A stretch of 64,000 nt of DNA, from positions 1 to 64,000 of the forward strand of contig NZ_JBJGED010000004.1 in assembly GCF_045062745.1 (NCBI RefSeq), written 5' to 3'. Under the pieces are notes generated by a model, which worked only from the letters and a program-made list of their open reading frames with translations, was not told the origin of the DNA and made no database searches. This DNA comes from Paenibacillus_AA sp045062745 (GTDB lineage: Bacteria > Bacillota > Bacilli > Paenibacillales > NBRC-103111). A program made the translations under genes and the position numbers. Numbering within the stretch: the stretch's first letter is position 1; each line of letters starts with the position of its first letter. Below, in pieces: positions 62,359 to 64,000 of the stretch.

Positions 62359-62382
62359 TACCACAAGTAACGGCAAGTTTTT
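62359..62382. repeat. Direct repeat copy 2 (attR-like)
   Basis: A copy of the rlmH 3' end: TACCACAAGTAA and CGGCAAGTTTTT, 23 of 24 identical to 57323-57346. It is not part of a gene here. It marks the right edge of the accessory block. Confidence 0.78.
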
Positions 62383-62489
62383 TCGGAAAATCCCGCAGTG
62401 ACATAGAAGAAGGCTTTGCTGGGTATGGTTGGGAGTGGGCTACACTCGGCGGAAAAGTCGGCGCAAACTGCTGCTCGGGCCAATTTTGG

Positions 62490-62774
62490 TCAGAAAATGA
62501 TGCGGTACCTGGCGGGGGACTTTTGCTTGCGCTGGCGAGTCGTGAACCATTGCTGCAGCAATGCGGTCACCGGCACCAGTACGCCAATCACGAGCATATA
62601 ACCTGTCGATAACCATTGTATCGTCGAAGCAGCAACGTTAAATTGCCTCATCAATCCAGGAAACGTATTGGTAAGTAAATTTTCATTAAGAAACGCGACA
62701 AAAATACCGATGAGTAGAGCAGTTAACATTGTCCCTCTTTTTATTCCTCTTACCGCTTGAACCCGTTTGTCCAT
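62490..62774 (-). pseudogene. Truncated MFS (DHA2) multidrug transporter
   Basis: Only 94 residues. The first 80 match the N-terminus of LmrB-type exporters (TIQWLSTGYMLVIGVLVPVTALLQQWFTTRQ), the first two helices. After TTRQ the sequence is unrelated and stops within 14 codons. A full protein has about 470 residues. The break lies about 150 bp from the repeat, so the truncation may be linked to the mobile element. GGTGG before the ATG. Confidence 0.82.
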
Positions 62775-62888
62775 CTTCTACCACCCAATTATTCATTACG
62801 TCCGTCCGACACCGAATCGCCAGCCTGTCGTGCAGATTATCCTACACCATCACATTCTAACTAGGAATAAAAATGATCGCGGTCTTCG

Positions 62889-62978
62889 TTATCGAATTTG
62901 CCAAGCGCCCGTACCATCTATTTCCTCGCCATACCTATTGTAGAGCGCGATCATATTGCCATCCCGATCCAATTCCAT
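62889..62978 (-). other. Short frame in a degenerate gap
   Basis: A 29-residue frame MELDRDGNMIALYNRYGEEI... lies in the 380-bp gap between the MFS remnant and the GNAT gene. It looks like the C-terminal end of a lost gene (protein-like composition, stop upstream). It is not claimed as functional. Nothing else is visible in 62775-63154. Confidence 0.2.
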
Positions 62979-63154
62979 GTAACTTTAACATTGGGCCTCA
63001 GGCGCTTCACCGTAAAGGAGCATGAATCTGATTTTGTCCACTCTGTTCATACAGCTTCTCCTTCTGTCTTTAGTCATCGCCTTGAATTCATTTGTTATGC
63101 TATGATAGGCTTACAGCAAATGGAATATGACAATCGGTCCTATAGAGGTGTCAC

Positions 63155-64000
63155 ATGAAGACTATCCGTAACCCGTGGTTGAAGCTCAGAGAGGGAATCT
63201 ACCAAGAGGATTATGACTTGATTAACAGACTCCAAGAAAGGTGCATCCGTGAAGATCAGACGACTCTGAAGCTCGAATTGGACTACAAGCTTGGTGTATA
63301 TTCACGCACAGACTGCGCGGGGATCCGCCAAATCAATGAATTCATGTACTTCGATGGACATGAGTTGATCGGCTATATGGGGATTTGCGAATTCGGGGGC
63401 GCAGGTACACCGCTCGAAGTGAACGGCATGGTGCATCCTGAATACAGGCGCCAAGGCATTTTTGGGACATTAAGCAGGCTGGTTATGGCAGAGTGGAGGC
63501 GCAGATCTCCCAAGAGTATGCTTCTCTTAAGCGATCGGAAGTCGGAGGCCGGGCAAGCGTTCATCCAAGGAACCGGAGCCATGTACCACCATTCGGAGCA
63601 TGAGATGTATCTTCGGGTGGATCGACCGGAGATACACAATGACTTAGAGGGCTTTACACTTCGGAAGGCGACGAATGCCGATGCGTGGGAGATTCACCGG
63701 CAGAATGCGATATACTTTGGCGACGAACTGGGGGAAGAGGAGACAAACGACACAAGGGAAGGGATGATCCTGCCTGAGGAGGAAGAAAAGAGGGGCATGA
63801 CCATCTATCTTGCAGAAGCTGATCATCAGGTCATCGGGAAAGTCCATATCCAGCTGTCCCCCGGCATCGGGAGCATCTATGGTCTAGGGGTTCTGCCCGA
63901 GTATCGCGGCAAGGGATATGGAAGAGCGACTCTCTTGAAGGCGATTGATAAGCTGAAGGAAGCGAACGCAGGGGACATTATGCTGCAAGTGGCCGTGGAG
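63155..64000 (+). CDS. Tandem GNAT N-acetyltransferase (partial)
   Basis: 282 codons up to the right edge with no stop. Two GNAT domains: one with VNGMVHPEYRRQGIFGTL (about 85-110), a second ending GLGVLPEYRGKGYGRATLLKAI (about 245-270), each carrying the R/Q-x-x-G-x-G/A acetyl-CoA loop. GAGGTGTC lies before the ATG. It acetylates an unknown amine. It is complete at the start and cut at the 3' end. Confidence 0.88.
   Translation, partial: MKTIRNPWLKLREGIYQEDYDLINRLQERCIREDQTTLKLELDYKLGVYSRTDCAGIRQINEFMYFDGHELIGYMGICEFGGAGTPLEVNGMVHPEYRRQGIFGTLSRLVMAEWRRRSPKSMLLLSDRKSEAGQAFIQGTGAMYHHSEHEMYLRVDRPEIHNDLEGFTLRKATNADAWEIHRQNAIYFGDELGEEETNDTREGMILPEEEEKRGMTIYLAEADHQVIGKVHIQLSPGIGSIYGLGVLPEYRGKGYGRATLLKAIDKLKEANAGDIMLQVAVE

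Larger units (their letters stand above)
57323..62382. mobile_element. Candidate rlmH-targeted island
   Basis: The 5.06-kb block between the direct repeats at the rlmH 3' end and at 62359-62382. It holds an oxidoreductase, a Crp/Fnr regulator, a TnpB-like remnant, a pair of gene cassettes, a TetR regulator and a small membrane protein; genes before it are standard core genes. No integrase or Ccr-type recombinase is present, so this may be a decayed or non-autonomous element. The boundary rests on the repeat pair and the change in gene content; it is an inference. Confidence 0.6.

Noticed and set aside
62898..63158. 86-codon plus-strand frame before the GNAT gene
   Set aside because: No ribosome-binding site, no family features, and it overlaps a more protein-like fragment on the other strand; the GNAT start lies at its end.

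Overview
The window is a chromosomal segment spanning the replication origin of a spore-forming, low-to-mid GC Gram-positive bacterium, most like Paenibacillus and its relatives. Reasons: the minus-strand order dnaA-dnaN-rlbA-recF-remB-gyrB-gyrA-HD-GYP gene-rRNA operon; the plus-strand order rpmH-rnpA-yidC-jag-mnmE-mnmG-rsmG-noc-parA-parB; a spore gene (yyaC); a WalRK-HIJ/HtrA/RlmH cluster; and a large AraC-type regulator next to LplB/LplC-type sugar permeases. Most genes are GC-rich by eye, with GTG and TTG starts common.

Layout. 1-10.2 kb (minus strand): the start of a 16S rRNA gene with tandem promoters, an HD-GYP protein, gyrA, gyrB, remB, recF, rlbA, dnaN and dnaA. 8.7-8.85 kb and 10.2-10.65 kb: a two-part origin, with DnaA boxes on both sides of dnaA and a DnaA-trio unwinding element between dnaA and dnaN. 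10.7-25.7 kb (plus strand): ribosome, tRNA-modification and chromosome-segregation genes with two parS sites, a cysteine desulfurase-like gene, small conserved proteins, an MscS channel, tRNA-Ser(CGA), and rpsF-ssb-rpsR. 26-36 kb: a carbohydrate operon (two permeases, binding lipoprotein, AraC regulator, GH20 hexosaminidase, PL22-like propeller, NagB-like protein). 36-39 kb: a coiled-coil exported protein followed by ftsE-ftsX. 39-46.6 kb: an SGNH hydrolase, then the yybS-gdpP-rplI-dnaB group and a PurR-type operator before purA. 46.7-57.3 kb: an M23/LysM/G5 cell-wall peptidase, walRKHIJ, htrA, a CxxH/CxxC protein and rlmH.

The accessory part is 57.3-62.4 kb. It lies between an exact copy and a near copy of the 3' end of rlmH, the site used by SCC-type elements in other Firmicutes. 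Inside are an alcohol dehydrogenase-like gene with a divergent Crp/Fnr regulator, a TnpB-like remnant, two AT-rich gene cassettes, and a TetR regulator with a divergent membrane protein. The two cassettes are the most unusual feature. Each gene is followed by a 160-170 bp structured element resembling an integron attC site, and the first 18 bases of each cassette are complementary (17/18) to the bases entering its own attC-like element. The single exception in both cassettes is an A/C mismatch that becomes a G-T wobble on the bottom strand. No integrase or other recombinase gene is visible in the window. Beyond the repeat lie a truncated MFS transporter and a double-GNAT gene that runs off the end.
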